Shown: positions 50,610 to 60,092, numbered from the stretch's first letter. The stretch is DNA of 64,000 bases from Candidatus Cloacimonetes bacterium HGW-Cloacimonetes-2 (GCA_002842035.1 PHBP01000001.1:171198-235197), one strand, 5' to 3'. A program made the numbers and translations. Notes: generated by a model from the sequence alone, not told the origin.

Positions 50610-52493
50610 TTATAAGGTTCGGGGCGGACGCTTGATTACCCAGCTCTCAGCTTCCATCGGAGCGTATCCACCCTGAAGGTTAACTTCCGGAAAGTCGATT
50701 GGCGCGGTAAAATAGAATCTGGTATCGTAGTGATAGTTCTTGGCATATCCGGTACCGGTTCCGGAAGCACCTGGATAGTGCCTGGTATTCATCTGAATAT
50801 TCAATACAGGATCGACATAGTTTACATTGCTCGTACCACCGCAGGCGTCTATAGGGATGTTCCATACACCGTAGGTGGGATACTCTGAATCGAGAGGGCT
50901 TCGGTGGACGAATCCACGGCGTCTCTGAGCTACGGATCCCCAGAGGTTGATATCACCGCGCTCCATATACGGCTGCCGCTCCGGCCATAAAGGATTGTAC
51001 CAGGGATAATCGATATTGGGAGGCCATGGGCTGCCGGCATTCTGTGGGTAGCGCCTGCGATGCAGATCAATTTTTGTAAAGATTTCATTTCCAATCCGAA
51101 AATCTGGCACCGAGGGATGCGGATGCTGATATTCAAAAGAGAAGACACCATCGTAATGGGGGTTTCCTCGGCCATCGCCCAAAGCGCATAGCGCCGCATA
51201 GATGTTGATACCGGAATCTGCGCTGGGAGTACCGTTGGGTCCGCAATTGGGATGTACTCGTGAAGAATCTATTGGATCTCTGTAGCCATACTTGATTAGA
51301 ATTGACTTCTCTGAAACCAAGCCAACTATATCGTTTTGATTCATCGGATTGTCGTCAGGAGCTTGTCCAATCGGCGTTCCTTGCAATAGGATATCACCCA
51401 CAAGGTACATTGTATCACCAGTCGCCCAAGTTTGTCTTCCGGCAAACATTCCTTTAATCCATAGTTCGTTTGGCACGTAGAAAGACTTATTGGTGCCACT
51501 ACCACCAGGTACGCTTGTCCATACCGTATCTTGAATAGCATAAGTATTCCTATACAATGGAGTTCCCAGAGGTGGAGTGGGGTAATTATTGTAAACAAAA
51601 GCATGCTCAATATATGGATCTGATTTTGTTCCCAGCATCACTGAGTAGGTAGTATTTTCCACCTCCACATACACTATATACTTGGGGTCATAGGTCAGGG
51701 GACCTACCCTTTGACCGTTATTCTGAATGGTAGTAGCTTCATCAGGAAATTCGTATTTTTTATACTCTTCCAGATATCCTCCCAAGAAAACGCTCTCATA
51801 GGGAATCACGCCACTGAGAGTTCTAATCTTTCCTGAAGTAGTCACTAGATCGTGGAATGTGGGCCAACCTTGGTTTGTACCACCACCCGCCTGTTTGATC
51901 CAAATATCGGTATTACTGTGCACACGGCCATGAATAATGTCCGGACCGTAGAAGTACACATTAGTACCATTAGTGGATTCATCAGTATCGGTGAAGTACA
52001 TAAATTCTGAATAGCGCTGTTTCCTCAAAAAGAACTCACCATAGTTTCTTACGATTGACCCTCTGGAATTGAGGAAAGCAACTTGGCCAATACCGGCTTT
52101 GGCATTGATCAGGGATTTGATCACATATCCCTGAGTGATCGCCACACCGGAATAGTTTCCGCCAACCGCGGCACCCTGAGCCATCTGCAAATCCTTGATT
52201 ATCTTGGATTGCATAGTAAAAGTACGGCTCATATTAGAGCCTTGCATCTCTACAGATCTCTGAGGTGTATAGACCGTTCCCACGATCTCACCTGCTCGTT
52301 GCAAAATGGCTTGTCCGCGTGATGCCTCACTGCGTAGGAAATGAAGACCTTGCAGACCTTCATAATCCCAATGATAGGCAACTATGTCGCGCATGGCGAG
52401 ACTGGTCATAGTAAGACCACTCATCATACCTATTACCGCCATCAACATAGCGATCGAGATGTTACCTCTCTGGTTCAAAAAAACCTTTCTCAT
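50610..52493 (-). CDS. Large PilX-like pilus-associated protein
   Basis: A 627-residue protein with a short positively charged N-terminus (MRKVFLNQRG) followed by a hydrophobic helix (NISIAMLMAVIGMMSGLTMT). This is the layout of PilX-type minor pilins, although no FTLIE-like processing motif is present. The large C-terminal part contains HGRVHSNTDIWIKQAGGG, seen in large PilX-like proteins of related phyla, and many aromatic/glycine segments. Most minor pilins are under 200 residues. It sits between the minor pilins and pilM, so it may be a tip adhesin or priming complex member. The function is inferred from position. Confidence 0.65.
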   Translation of the reverse strand: MRKVFLNQRGNISIAMLMAVIGMMSGLTMTSLAMRDIVAYHWDYEGLQGLHFLRSEASRGQAILQRAGEIVGTVYTPQRSVEMQGSNMSRTFTMQSKIIKDLQMAQGAAVGGNYSGVAITQGYVIKSLINAKAGIGQVAFLNSRGSIVRNYGEFFLRKQRYSEFMYFTDTDESTNGTNVYFYGPDIIHGRVHSNTDIWIKQAGGGTNQGWPTFHDLVTTSGKIRTLSGVIPYESVFLGGYLEEYKKYEFPDEATTIQNNGQRVGPLTYDPKYIVYVEVENTTYSVMLGTKSDPYIEHAFVYNNYPTPPLGTPLYRNTYAIQDTVWTSVPGGSGTNKSFYVPNELWIKGMFAGRQTWATGDTMYLVGDILLQGTPIGQAPDDNPMNQNDIVGLVSEKSILIKYGYRDPIDSSRVHPNCGPNGTPSADSGINIYAALCALGDGRGNPHYDGVFSFEYQHPHPSVPDFRIGNEIFTKIDLHRRRYPQNAGSPWPPNIDYPWYNPLWPERQPYMERGDINLWGSVAQRRRGFVHRSPLDSEYPTYGVWNIPIDACGGTSNVNYVDPVLNIQMNTRHYPGASGTGTGYAKNYHYDTRFYFTAPIDFPEVNLQGGYAPMEAESWVIKRPPRTL

Positions 52494-52520
52494 AATAGCT
52501 CCTTAGCGTAAGCCACTATA

Positions 52521-53114
52521 TTAATCTCTTCCCATAATGGTACTGAAATTAACTTCTTTGTAAATACCTTCCCGAATTTCTGTTTTGGCAGATAAATCCA
52601 CCTGAACCACGATCGTTTCGATTGATTGATTCAATCTGGTTATCCTGAAATTCGTTATTTCGATCTTATCCAATGATCCTTCATCCGGGAAAAGATACTT
52701 GGGAGCAGCCAAGGCTACACCCTTGTAAACATAGTTTACACGTATCGCTCTACCGTCGTAGTAAAACTGGGCGCGATCGATGTTTTGGGATACATCGGAA
52801 ATTGGGGGGTAGCAGGTTATACCTGATCCGCTATCGGCATTGAATATCCCGCCCATCAGCTCAAGACGCTTGGCATTGGAAACGCCATAGAACTGGCCGC
52901 CAACCGGATCACCCACTGATACACCAGTTTTAATGGTGTTGATGCAGGCAAGGGCGTCTTTTTGCAGCTCTACCCAGGTATTCAGCTCTTTGTACTTTGA
53001 AAAGAACACGCTCAATCCGACTGCCGAGATCAAAATCAATAGAGTGGAAATGGTAACCACAGTCATCACTTCGATCAAGGTAAAACCCTTTTCATTCAGT
53101 ATCTGTTTTCTCAT
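52521..53114 (-). CDS. Minor type IV prepilin (PilW-like)
   Basis: A 197-residue prepilin with leader MRKQILNEKG and cleavage/methylation site KGFTLIEV, then a hydrophobic alpha-helix of about 22 residues and a beta-rich C-terminus. The glutamate at mature position 5 is present. The start is placed at 53114; the ATG at 53120 is only 1 nt from AGGA. Which named minor pilin it corresponds to cannot be decided from sequence alone. Confidence 0.85.
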   Translation of the reverse strand: MRKQILNEKGFTLIEVMTVVTISTLLILISAVGLSVFFSKYKELNTWVELQKDALACINTIKTGVSVGDPVGGQFYGVSNAKRLELMGGIFNADSGSGITCYPPISDVSQNIDRAQFYYDGRAIRVNYVYKGVALAAPKYLFPDEGSLDKIEITNFRITRLNQSIETIVVQVDLSAKTEIREGIYKEVNFSTIMGRD

Positions 53115-53123
53115 TTCCATATC

Positions 53124-53582
53124 CTAATAATAATCTTCTCGCATTGTGATAAAGCGATCTTTCTTGGTTCCCGGGTCTTTGTAGCGGACAGTAACCAATA
53201 GATACCGAAAATCGTATAGCTGACCGCCTGCAAATTCGGAATCTTTCTTCAATTCAACCGTAAGCCTGCCCATCAAAGTTCTGTTTCTGGGCAGCTTGTC
53301 GATAACAACGTCTTTGCCTGAATGCAAGCGAAATCCGCTTACTTTCTTATAATAGTAGTGCTGCAGTTCCAGCTCACCGGAAGCCAATAGCGTGGCGACG
53401 CGATCGCGATAATTATTACTTATCTGCTTTTCAGCATAAATAATACCTATATAGATAGTGATTACCACCAAAGCGAGGATGACTGCTGATATAATCACCT
53501 CGATTAAAGTAAAACCATCCTGCGATCCCAGTGTACCAAACACCTGGCTTCCGGAACGAACGGAATTGTTACTCGCTATCAT
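53124..53582 (-). CDS. Minor type IV prepilin (PilV-like)
   Basis: A 152-residue prepilin. A long leader ends in QDG before FTLIEVIISAVILALVVIT; Glu5 of the mature helix is present, and the C-terminus is short and beta-rich. No convincing Shine-Dalgarno precedes ATG 53582, so the true start may be further downstream. It directly follows pilT. Confidence 0.82.
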   Translation of the reverse strand: MIASNNSVRSGSQVFGTLGSQDGFTLIEVIISAVILALVVITIYIGIIYAEKQISNNYRDRVATLLASGELELQHYYYKKVSGFRLHSGKDVVIDKLPRNRTLMGRLTVELKKDSEFAGGQLYDFRYLLVTVRYKDPGTKKDRFITMREDYY

Positions 53583-53596
53583 GGATTTGTTCGTGT

Positions 53597-54652
53597 TCAG
53601 AATCCAGCTCCAGAAGCAAACATTTTTGGGTTTTCGGCAACTTCTTCAGCAACCGTTCTTTCAATGTGGTTGTTCATCACCAAGTTGTACAGCGATTGGT
53701 CACGCGTCTGCATACCTTCTTTGGTACTGGCCTGGATCACGGAAGGAAGCTGATAGGTCTTTTCCTCACGGATGAGGTTTCGGACTGCAGCATTGGCTAC
53801 CATAATCTCGACTGCGGGCACGCGTCCTTTGCCATCTTTGGTAGGCAGCAAAGTCTGCGAGATCACAGCTTCCAGTGATTCGGAAAGCATCGAGCGAACC
53901 TGTTGTTGCTGTTCTTTGGGGAACATGTCGATAATACGATCGATGGATTTTGTACAGCTACCTGTATGTAGTGTGGCAAAAACCAAGTGTCCCGTTTCGG
54001 CGGCTGTAAGAGCCAGCGATACGGTTTCCAAATCGCGCATTTCACCCACCAGGATCACGTCCGGATCTTCACGCAGAGCGCTTCTCAGCGCTGCTGTAAA
54101 GCTCCAGGTGTCATGACCCAGTTCACGTTGGTTAATCAGGCTGTTCTTGCTACGGTGCACGAATTCGATTGGATCTTCAACTGTAATAATATGGCAGAAT
54201 CTCGATTCGTTGATACTATCGATCATCGTAGCCAATGTAGTTGATTTACCGCTACCGGTCGGTCCGGTCACCAGAATCAAACCTTTTTCCTTGGTGGTGA
54301 GTCTTTTCAGAATCTCGGGCAACTTCAGTTCATCGTATGTCTTGATTTCATTTGGAATCACACGGAAAGCCGCGGATATACCATTGATCTGGTGAAATGC
54401 GTTGACACGGAAACGAACGTCGTTGCTGAGCTTTGTCGAAAAGTCAATTTCCAGATTTTTTTTGAACATTTCCTGCTGTACTTCATTCATAACTCCATAG
54501 ACGAGAGTTTCAATCTCTTCTACAGAGAGAATGGGCAGGTTCAGACGTTTCATCTTGCCGTTGACGCGCACCATCGGGTGAGAGCCGGCGGCTATATGAA
54601 GGTCCGAAGCTCCCGCTTCAGCAGTGAAGCGGAGTAATTCATGAATAGTCAA
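53597..54652 (-). CDS. pilT: Type IV pilus retraction ATPase PilT
   Basis: A 351-residue secretion ATPase. N-terminal PAS-like domain (IHELLRFTAEAGASDLHIAAG), Walker A GPTGSGKSTT, Walker B DVILVGEMRDLETVSLAL, a His box (ATLHTGSCTKSIDRI) and the retraction-specific motif AVRNLIREEK are all present. This points to pilus disassembly and hence twitching or DNA uptake. It starts with TTG (GGAGG 8 nt upstream), 15 nt after pilA. Confidence 0.95.
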   Translation of the reverse strand: MTIHELLRFTAEAGASDLHIAAGSHPMVRVNGKMKRLNLPILSVEEIETLVYGVMNEVQQEMFKKNLEIDFSTKLSNDVRFRVNAFHQINGISAAFRVIPNEIKTYDELKLPEILKRLTTKEKGLILVTGPTGSGKSTTLATMIDSINESRFCHIITVEDPIEFVHRSKNSLINQRELGHDTWSFTAALRSALREDPDVILVGEMRDLETVSLALTAAETGHLVFATLHTGSCTKSIDRIIDMFPKEQQQQVRSMLSESLEAVISQTLLPTKDGKGRVPAVEIMVANAAVRNLIREEKTYQLPSVIQASTKEGMQTRDQSLYNLVMNNHIERTVAEEVAENPKMFASGAGF

Positions 54653-54667
54653 TTTCCCGTCCTCCGA

Positions 54668-55105
54668 TTAGTCGGCTTCGATTCCTCCGCTCTCAGGATC
54701 TGTCCACTGGTCCACGCCGTAGCCATGGAATTTCGCTTCAACTATGTCGTACCAAACTTGCTTGCCTTCACCGCCGGGGAAATCCTGGGTGGAAGTAGCA
54801 ATGATCTTCTTCGGGGGGTTACCGATAACTTCGAATTTCCAGTTTTTCACTGTGCTTTCACCAAGACGGGCATCTTTCTGAGCCAGTTCAAGGCTGTAGC
54901 CTTCGGTCGTACCGTTGGTTTGGAGATAGACATCGTATGATTTACGAATGGTGCTGATTGCGGTTTGAGCTTCAGTCGAACGGGACTTCTCAACATAACG
55001 AAGGTAACGGGGAACGGCCAAGGCTGCCAGAATGGCAACGATGATCACGACCACCAAGACTTCGATAAGGGTGAAACCCTTTTGGTTCTTCATTTTACTG
55101 AGCAT
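54668..55105 (-). CDS. pilA: Major type IV prepilin PilA
   Basis: A 145-residue prepilin. Leader MLSKMKNQKG is followed by the processing site and helix FTLIEVLVVVIIVAILAALA with Glu5, then VPRYLRYVEKSRSTEAQTAI, an alpha-helical spine, and a small C-terminal domain rich in Asp and Gly. The strong AGGAGG Shine-Dalgarno lies 7 nt upstream of ATG 55105, so the longer frame is rejected. A near-consensus sigma-54 promoter precedes it. First position, strong Shine-Dalgarno and dedicated promoter fit the major pilin, but the name is by inference. Confidence 0.88.
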   Translation of the reverse strand: MLSKMKNQKGFTLIEVLVVVIIVAILAALAVPRYLRYVEKSRSTEAQTAISTIRKSYDVYLQTNGTTEGYSLELAQKDARLGESTVKNWKFEVIGNPPKKIIATSTQDFPGGEGKQVWYDIVEAKFHGYGVDQWTDPESGGIEAD

Positions 55106-55152
55106 TTTCTTTCCTCCTGGGAAGTGTTTTTTTCTCGTTGCTTTTCTTATAT

Positions 55153-55168
55153 GCACATTGCGTGCCAA
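55153..55168 (-). promoter_or_regulatory. Near-consensus sigma-54 promoter of pilA
   Basis: Minus strand: TTGGCACG-CAAT-GTGCA with GG at 55165-55166 and GC at 55153-55154. Against TGGCACG-N4-TTGC only one position differs. Predicted transcription starts about 12 nt downstream of the GC, leaving a leader of about 36 nt before the pilA ATG. Confidence 0.7.
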
Positions 55169-55453
55169 ATCAGAGCGATTTTTCCCTCTGAACTATCCTG
55201 TCCATCTGAACAAAAAGCTCTTTATCTGTCAAGTTATTAAATACTTGCCTCGATTCCGATTTTATTTACAGCCAACTAAAATCTCCTGCCCTGCCTTCGA
55301 TGATTGTTATCAATACAAGCAAGTTACCTTGTATCTTTTGAATATTCTCTACAACAGAAACGCAATTCCATCAATGAATCATTGAATCGGACTTGACAGC
55401 TTCTGAGCCGGACTGGGTATCGCACAGTATATATCTAAATTTGAGGAGTCGGA
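55169..55453. other. Divergent intergenic region upstream of pilA
   Basis: It would hold any activator binding sites for the sigma-54 promoter and the promoter of the plus-strand gene at 55454. A TTGACA (near 55390) and a TATATAT (near 55428) are present but too far apart to form one promoter. No gene seen. Confidence 0.35.
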
Positions 55454-57118
55454 ATGAACCAACAAGTAATCATCACCAAGGACCTGAAGCTTAATCTTCC
55501 CAACGTGAAGGCTTGGCTGCCGATCCTGATCAGCCTCATCCTGGCGGGATTCTTCTTTTACTTTGAAATGCCTGTCTTGTCCCTGAAGTTTACGCAGTGG
55601 ATAGTGCCATTCATTATCATTCTGCTTCCTCTCACTATGATAGCTGCCATTCGCAGATACATCGGATACTTGATCATCCTTATGATAGTTTGGCTGATTT
55701 TTGTGCCTTTTTTCTCGACTGGCATATTCAATTCCAAGGCTTACCGAAATATGATCGGGAAAGTTGATTCCACCAATTTTACGGATTTGGTATCTCCGGT
55801 CAATCTCAATCAAGTTCCCATAGTCGATCTCGCATTTGCCTCGTCGCTCGCCGATAAGAAACTGGGTGATGACTTTGCCCTGGGCAGCAGAGTGAAACTG
55901 GGTACTCCTACGATACAGATGGTCAAGGGCAATCTCTATTGGGTGGCTCCCCTGCTTCACAGTGGATTCTTCAAGTGGCTAGGGAATCGTGCTAATGGCA
56001 CACCCGGCTATATAATGGTATCCGCGACCAATCCCCAGGACGTAAGTTTTATCAGAGAGATCGATGGCAAGCCCATCAATGTAATATATCAACGTAACGC
56101 TTACTTTGGGCAAAATCTCTACAGACATCTCTACCTGAATGGTTATACTAATATAGGAATGGCAGGAGACACTTTCGAGCTCGACGACAATGGCGAGCCA
56201 TACTGGACCATTACAACATATAAACACAAGGTAGGTGTATTGGCGCCGGAGGCCACAGCCTTGGTCACCGTCCACGCTCAGACCGGTAAGATCGCAGAAT
56301 ATCCTTTGATCAAAACCGCAGCAGGTTATGACGACAGCAAGATTCCCGCCTGGGTAGATCGGGTGCAGCCATCATACTTTGTAATGCCACAACTCTCCTG
56401 GTGGGGAAAATACGTCCGGGGCTTTTGGAATACCCTTTTTGGAAAACGCGATATGCTGATGATCACAGAAGGTTACAACGTAATCTATGGGCAGGATGAG
56501 CGTAGCTATTTCTATACCGGACTATCCAGTGTAGGCTCCGATGAAGGCACGGTCGGATTTACTCTGATCGATACCAGAAACAAGAGCACTCACCTATATA
56601 GAGTATCCGGCGCTACCGAGTATGCCGCTATGCGCTCTGCTGAAGGCAAGGTCCAAAACTTCCGCTATTCTGCTACCTTCCCAATCCTGGTGAATCTAAA
56701 TGCCAAGCCTACATACTTTATGACCCTCAAGGACAGTGCCGGCTTGGTAAAGATGTTTTGTTTCGTCTCAGTCAAAGACTTCTCCCTGGTCGGAGTGGGT
56801 GAATCGATCAAAGCGGCTCGAGACAGCTATCAAATGGCTCTTGCCAGCAGTCGGGTCGGCACGCTTGCCGAAGGACCGGTGGCATCAGAGACATTCACCG
56901 GCAGAGTATCCAGAATAGGTTCCGACATCAAGGATGGCAGGACTTTCTACTATTTCAGCCTTGCCGAAAAGCCGGGATTGCTCTTTATTGCAACCAGCAA
57001 TCTGAGCAGCTATCTGCCAATCACTTCCGTGGGAGACAATCTCCAGCTCTCATACTCACCAACTACAGACAAAGAGATTAGCCTGAATACACTAAAAAAC
57101 CTCTCTCTGGGAGAGTAA
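55454..57118 (+). CDS. Conserved-looking membrane protein of unknown function
   Basis: A 554-residue protein I do not recognise. Three hydrophobic segments lie in the first 95 residues (about 21-42, 46-64, 70-90). A long soluble part follows, with ALVTVHAQTGKIAEYPL, IPAWVDRVQPSYFVMPQLSWWG, GFWNTLFGKRDMLMITEGYN and a C-terminal small beta domain (FTGRVSRIGSDIKDGRTFYYFSL). The TGKI and YSATFPILVN stretches recall PepSY- or quinoprotein-like strands, but this is weak. Strong Shine-Dalgarno (GAGGAG, 5 nt before ATG). It appears monocistronic, followed by hairpin repeat copy 5. Confidence 0.7.
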   Translation: MNQQVIITKDLKLNLPNVKAWLPILISLILAGFFFYFEMPVLSLKFTQWIVPFIIILLPLTMIAAIRRYIGYLIILMIVWLIFVPFFSTGIFNSKAYRNMIGKVDSTNFTDLVSPVNLNQVPIVDLAFASSLADKKLGDDFALGSRVKLGTPTIQMVKGNLYWVAPLLHSGFFKWLGNRANGTPGYIMVSATNPQDVSFIREIDGKPINVIYQRNAYFGQNLYRHLYLNGYTNIGMAGDTFELDDNGEPYWTITTYKHKVGVLAPEATALVTVHAQTGKIAEYPLIKTAAGYDDSKIPAWVDRVQPSYFVMPQLSWWGKYVRGFWNTLFGKRDMLMITEGYNVIYGQDERSYFYTGLSSVGSDEGTVGFTLIDTRNKSTHLYRVSGATEYAAMRSAEGKVQNFRYSATFPILVNLNAKPTYFMTLKDSAGLVKMFCFVSVKDFSLVGVGESIKAARDSYQMALASSRVGTLAEGPVASETFTGRVSRIGSDIKDGRTFYYFSLAEKPGLLFIATSNLSSYLPITSVGDNLQLSYSPTTDKEISLNTLKNLSLGE

Positions 57119-57182
57119 TGATAGATAAACCTCTGTTGATATATCAGATAGGCAGGTCTATCCGCCTTTTGCCCCAATAGAT

Positions 57183-57271
57183 CTACAGCAGATCAAGAGC
57201 AGATCAAGAGCAATTCACCTCGAACCGCGTTCGACTTGATTTGCTCTTGATCTGCTCTTGATCTGCTTTAG
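57183..57271. repeat. Modular intergenic hairpin repeat, copy 5 (inverted relative to copies 1-3)
   Basis: An 89-bp hairpin. Left arm: GATCAAGAGCA, GATCAAGAGCA, ATTCACCTCGAAC. Right arm (complement): GATCAAGAGCA twice, AATCAAGTCGAAC. Core GAAC-CGC-GTTC. The AAG/ACC mismatch near the loop is on the opposite side from copies 1-3, so this copy is in the other orientation. It lies 64 nt after the membrane protein stop. Confidence 0.93.
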
Positions 57272-57490
57272 ACTGCAGGAAAGCAGTAAGTGGTAAGTAG
57301 TAAATAAGGGGTACAATGGAAGCAGAGCTCAAATAGGAATCCACTATGCTGTTTCTTTGCCAAAGCACGTGAACTCGCTAATCCCGGAGCCGTTTTCTGC
57401 CGCAGCTTTGGGGGAAAAGACTTGACGGATAAGTTTTGCTCCCATTCCTTGCACCTTAGTGGAAAAATCGAATTATTCAAGGAGACATTG
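57272..57490. other. Leader region of the parvulin-type isomerase gene
   Basis: No gene. A weak promoter candidate (TTGACG near 57422) precedes the Shine-Dalgarno GGAG at 57480-57483. Confidence 0.3.
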
Positions 57491-59521
57491 ATGAAATACA
57501 CATTCAAGACTGTTACGGCGATCCTGCTATTGATCAGTATGCTGGGCAATTTGTTTGCTCTGGAGCAAGCCATACAGGTTCAAAGTGAAAACAGAATCAA
57601 TGAAAGCGACATTCTGGCAGAGTTTGATGGCGGTACGATCACCCGGGGCGACTTGCTCGACAAGATCAGCAAGCTGCAACCCCAGGTACAGGGCAGATAC
57701 AAGACCGCTGAAGGTCAGATCCAGGTATTGGATGTGATCGCCACCGAAGAGCTTTTTTACAAGAAAGCCATTGAGCTTGGTATGGATCAGGATCCGGCAG
57801 TTGTAAGCCTGATCTCCACTGCCGAAAAGCAATTCTTGATTCAGGAATTCTATCGCAGAAACATCACTGAAATGGGAATTATTACGGATCAGATGAAGCG
57901 TGAGTACTATGCAAACAATCAAGCCCAGTACTTCGTGCAGCCCAATATCACTATCGACTATATGCAGGCAGCCGGTGAAAGCCAGGCTCGTGATGCCCTT
58001 GCCAGATTACAGAGTGGTATTAGTTTTCGTGAAGTATCCGATAGTTTGAATATTAATTCATATGCCCGCGGACTGCAGGGCAGAATCCGCAACGTGCGCC
58101 TCAATGGCAATATCCCGGGCGTTGGCAACGACCCTCAGCTTGAAGAGCTGATCCGCAATGCCGAGACCAATTCTGCGTCGTATATCGGGCCTGTGCAGAC
58201 CTCCACCGGATGGCATATCCTGCGCAAAGTAGAGATGATCCCCGGATATCAAAAGACCTATGAAGAAGTCGAACCAGAGCTGGAGCAACGCATTCGTCCC
58301 ATCCTGGACAGGGACAATCTGAATGCCTTGAAAGCCCGTTTGATGACCAAGTATAATGTAGTGGTCGATACCACCAAAGTATCATTGATTGATTTAAGAC
58401 GTCCCGATGAAAGTCTTGCGATCAAAGATACCCTTGTGATTGCTGCGAGTAACAGCGAGATCCGGATGACCATCGGAGATCTGCTAACGGCTTTTTCCAA
58501 AGTCTCCCCTCAGGAGCAGGTATTTTACACACGTGGAGATGGAGTAAAGCAGCTTATCGATCAGGAATTGATCCGCAACCTGCTGTTTGTAGAAGCCAAA
58601 GCTCAAAACTATCAGCAGTACCTTGTGGATTCGCCTGATTATCAGCAAATGCGCAGATATCACATATTGAGCAACGCTTATCGTCGCTTGGTTCGCGAAC
58701 AAGTAGTGGTGACCAGTGACGATGCTATGGCATATTACAATGCCAACATCGAAAGCTATCAGACCCCGCCCAATCGCGCAATCCAGGTCTTGTGGTTTAC
58801 AGAACAAGAAACTGCAAACCGTGCCTGGAGTCTCTTTAACCTTGCTCTGCGCACTCGCAATGAAGCAAAAATGACAGAGTTGATCACACGCTATTCTACC
58901 CAACCCGAACGTTCAGTACTCGAGAACCAGTACAATAATGGCACAGTTACAGGCGTGGGACCCGATCAGGAGTTTTCCCGCCTGATCTGGGCTACTCCAA
59001 TCAATGGATTGAGCCCGGTCTTTACTACTGCCCAAGGCAATATCGTGTTCTTTAGAGTGTTGAGAGAGAGCGAAGTGACTACTACTCCTTTTACAGAGAT
59101 TGAGCCCCGCATTCAGGGCACACTCAAACAGCAAAAAGAAAAAGAAAAGCAAGATCAGGTGATCCAGGAACTGAGCGTAGAGTATCATCTGCGCAAATAT
59201 CCGGAACGCATCACTTTAATGCTCAGTGCAGAAGAAATGTTTGAGCTGGCAAATTCCGCTGCTCAGCAGAGAAACTACAACGATGCCATAGTCTATTACG
59301 ACCAGATCATTGCAAACTACAAGAACAACATAGATGATTACAAAGCCAGCTTTATGAAGGCTTTCCTGATCTCGGAAGAAATGAACGACAAGCCCAGAGC
59401 TCTGGAGCTCTTCCGCAGCTTCCTGAGAGACTTCCCCGCTGGCGATCTTCACGAATCAGCACAGTTTATGCTGGACGTCCTGGAAGGCAGAGTCAATCCT
59501 GATTTCCAGATCGAAGACTAA
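57491..59521 (+). CDS. Parvulin-type (PpiC/SurA-like) periplasmic peptidyl-prolyl isomerase
   Basis: A 676-residue exported chaperone. The signal peptide (about 1-22) is followed by a SurA-N-like helical domain (about 40-145). Two parvulin-like domains come next: one well preserved near 155-265 (IGPVQTSTGWHILRKVEMIPGYQKTYEEVE), the other near 420-550 and more degenerate (SPVFTTAQGNIVFFRVL). A TPR-like C-terminal tail (MFELANSAAQQRNYNDAIVYY) ends the protein. Such proteins assist outer-membrane protein folding. ATG 57491 has GGAG 6 nt upstream; the longer frame is rejected. It ends before a strong terminator. Confidence 0.85.
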   Translation: MKYTFKTVTAILLLISMLGNLFALEQAIQVQSENRINESDILAEFDGGTITRGDLLDKISKLQPQVQGRYKTAEGQIQVLDVIATEELFYKKAIELGMDQDPAVVSLISTAEKQFLIQEFYRRNITEMGIITDQMKREYYANNQAQYFVQPNITIDYMQAAGESQARDALARLQSGISFREVSDSLNINSYARGLQGRIRNVRLNGNIPGVGNDPQLEELIRNAETNSASYIGPVQTSTGWHILRKVEMIPGYQKTYEEVEPELEQRIRPILDRDNLNALKARLMTKYNVVVDTTKVSLIDLRRPDESLAIKDTLVIAASNSEIRMTIGDLLTAFSKVSPQEQVFYTRGDGVKQLIDQELIRNLLFVEAKAQNYQQYLVDSPDYQQMRRYHILSNAYRRLVREQVVVTSDDAMAYYNANIESYQTPPNRAIQVLWFTEQETANRAWSLFNLALRTRNEAKMTELITRYSTQPERSVLENQYNNGTVTGVGPDQEFSRLIWATPINGLSPVFTTAQGNIVFFRVLRESEVTTTPFTEIEPRIQGTLKQQKEKEKQDQVIQELSVEYHLRKYPERITLMLSAEEMFELANSAAQQRNYNDAIVYYDQIIANYKNNIDDYKASFMKAFLISEEMNDKPRALELFRSFLRDFPAGDLHESAQFMLDVLEGRVNPDFQIED

Positions 59522-59545
59522 TCAGATAATTCCCGTTACTTTCAT

Positions 59546-59573
59546 AGGCTCCCATACCGGGAGCCTTTTTTTT
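59546..59573 (+). terminator. Intrinsic terminator
   Basis: Stem AGGCTCCC/GGGAGCCT with a 5-nt loop is followed by eight T residues, 24 nt after the stop. Confidence 0.92.
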
Positions 59574-59579
59574 GTTTGG

Positions 59580-60092
59580 TCTCAATGTATGATCATTTAC
59601 CACTATAACTCATTGATCCCAATATCATTATACCTGCCGGCATCAGAATATTCGAGGGTGTACAAATTGCCTCGTGGAAATCTATAGACAAAGCTATACT
59701 CTTGAAGGTCTTATATTTATCTTATGTTATACTCTGGTATTACGACCATTGTTCATCATTAAGGTTAAATATTCTATATTGCACACGTCTTTAAAGCCTC
59801 GTCAGAAGCCAATTTCCTCTGATAACAAGGATAGTTGCTGTTTCTTCCCTAAAACAGGCATAATGGGGATTTGTGGCAAAAAATACACCATCAATACAGG
59901 GATAATACAGCTAAATCACTACGATACAAGCCATTACAGATAGAGTACATTAGGAACAAGATATGCTCGTTTATTCTCTTCGGTGTGATGCCGATTCCGG
60001 ACTATGAGATTGAAACTGTTTTTGACGCCCGTGGGTGTTGACGACAACCGAATAGTGATGGATTATTGCGACTACGAAAAGGAAAAAAGAAT
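59580..60092. other. Long intergenic region upstream of the second pilus-type locus
   Basis: AT-rich with short frames lacking Shine-Dalgarno sites. Near 60030-60050 GTTGACGACAAC forms a small perfect hairpin before the gspF-like gene. No gene, terminator or recognised riboswitch was found; it probably holds the locus promoter. Confidence 0.35.

Noticed and set aside
55390-55435. TTGACA and TATATAT upstream of the 55454 gene considered as a promoter
   Set aside because: The spacing is nearly 30 nt, too long for a sigma-70 promoter.
59674-59943. Possible 89-codon gene before the second pilus locus
   Set aside because: AT-rich low-complexity translation without a ribosome site; treated as intergenic.
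60000-60092. Region before the gspF-like gene considered as a c-di-GMP riboswitch
   Set aside because: The conserved GEMM core and tetraloop receptor sequences are absent.
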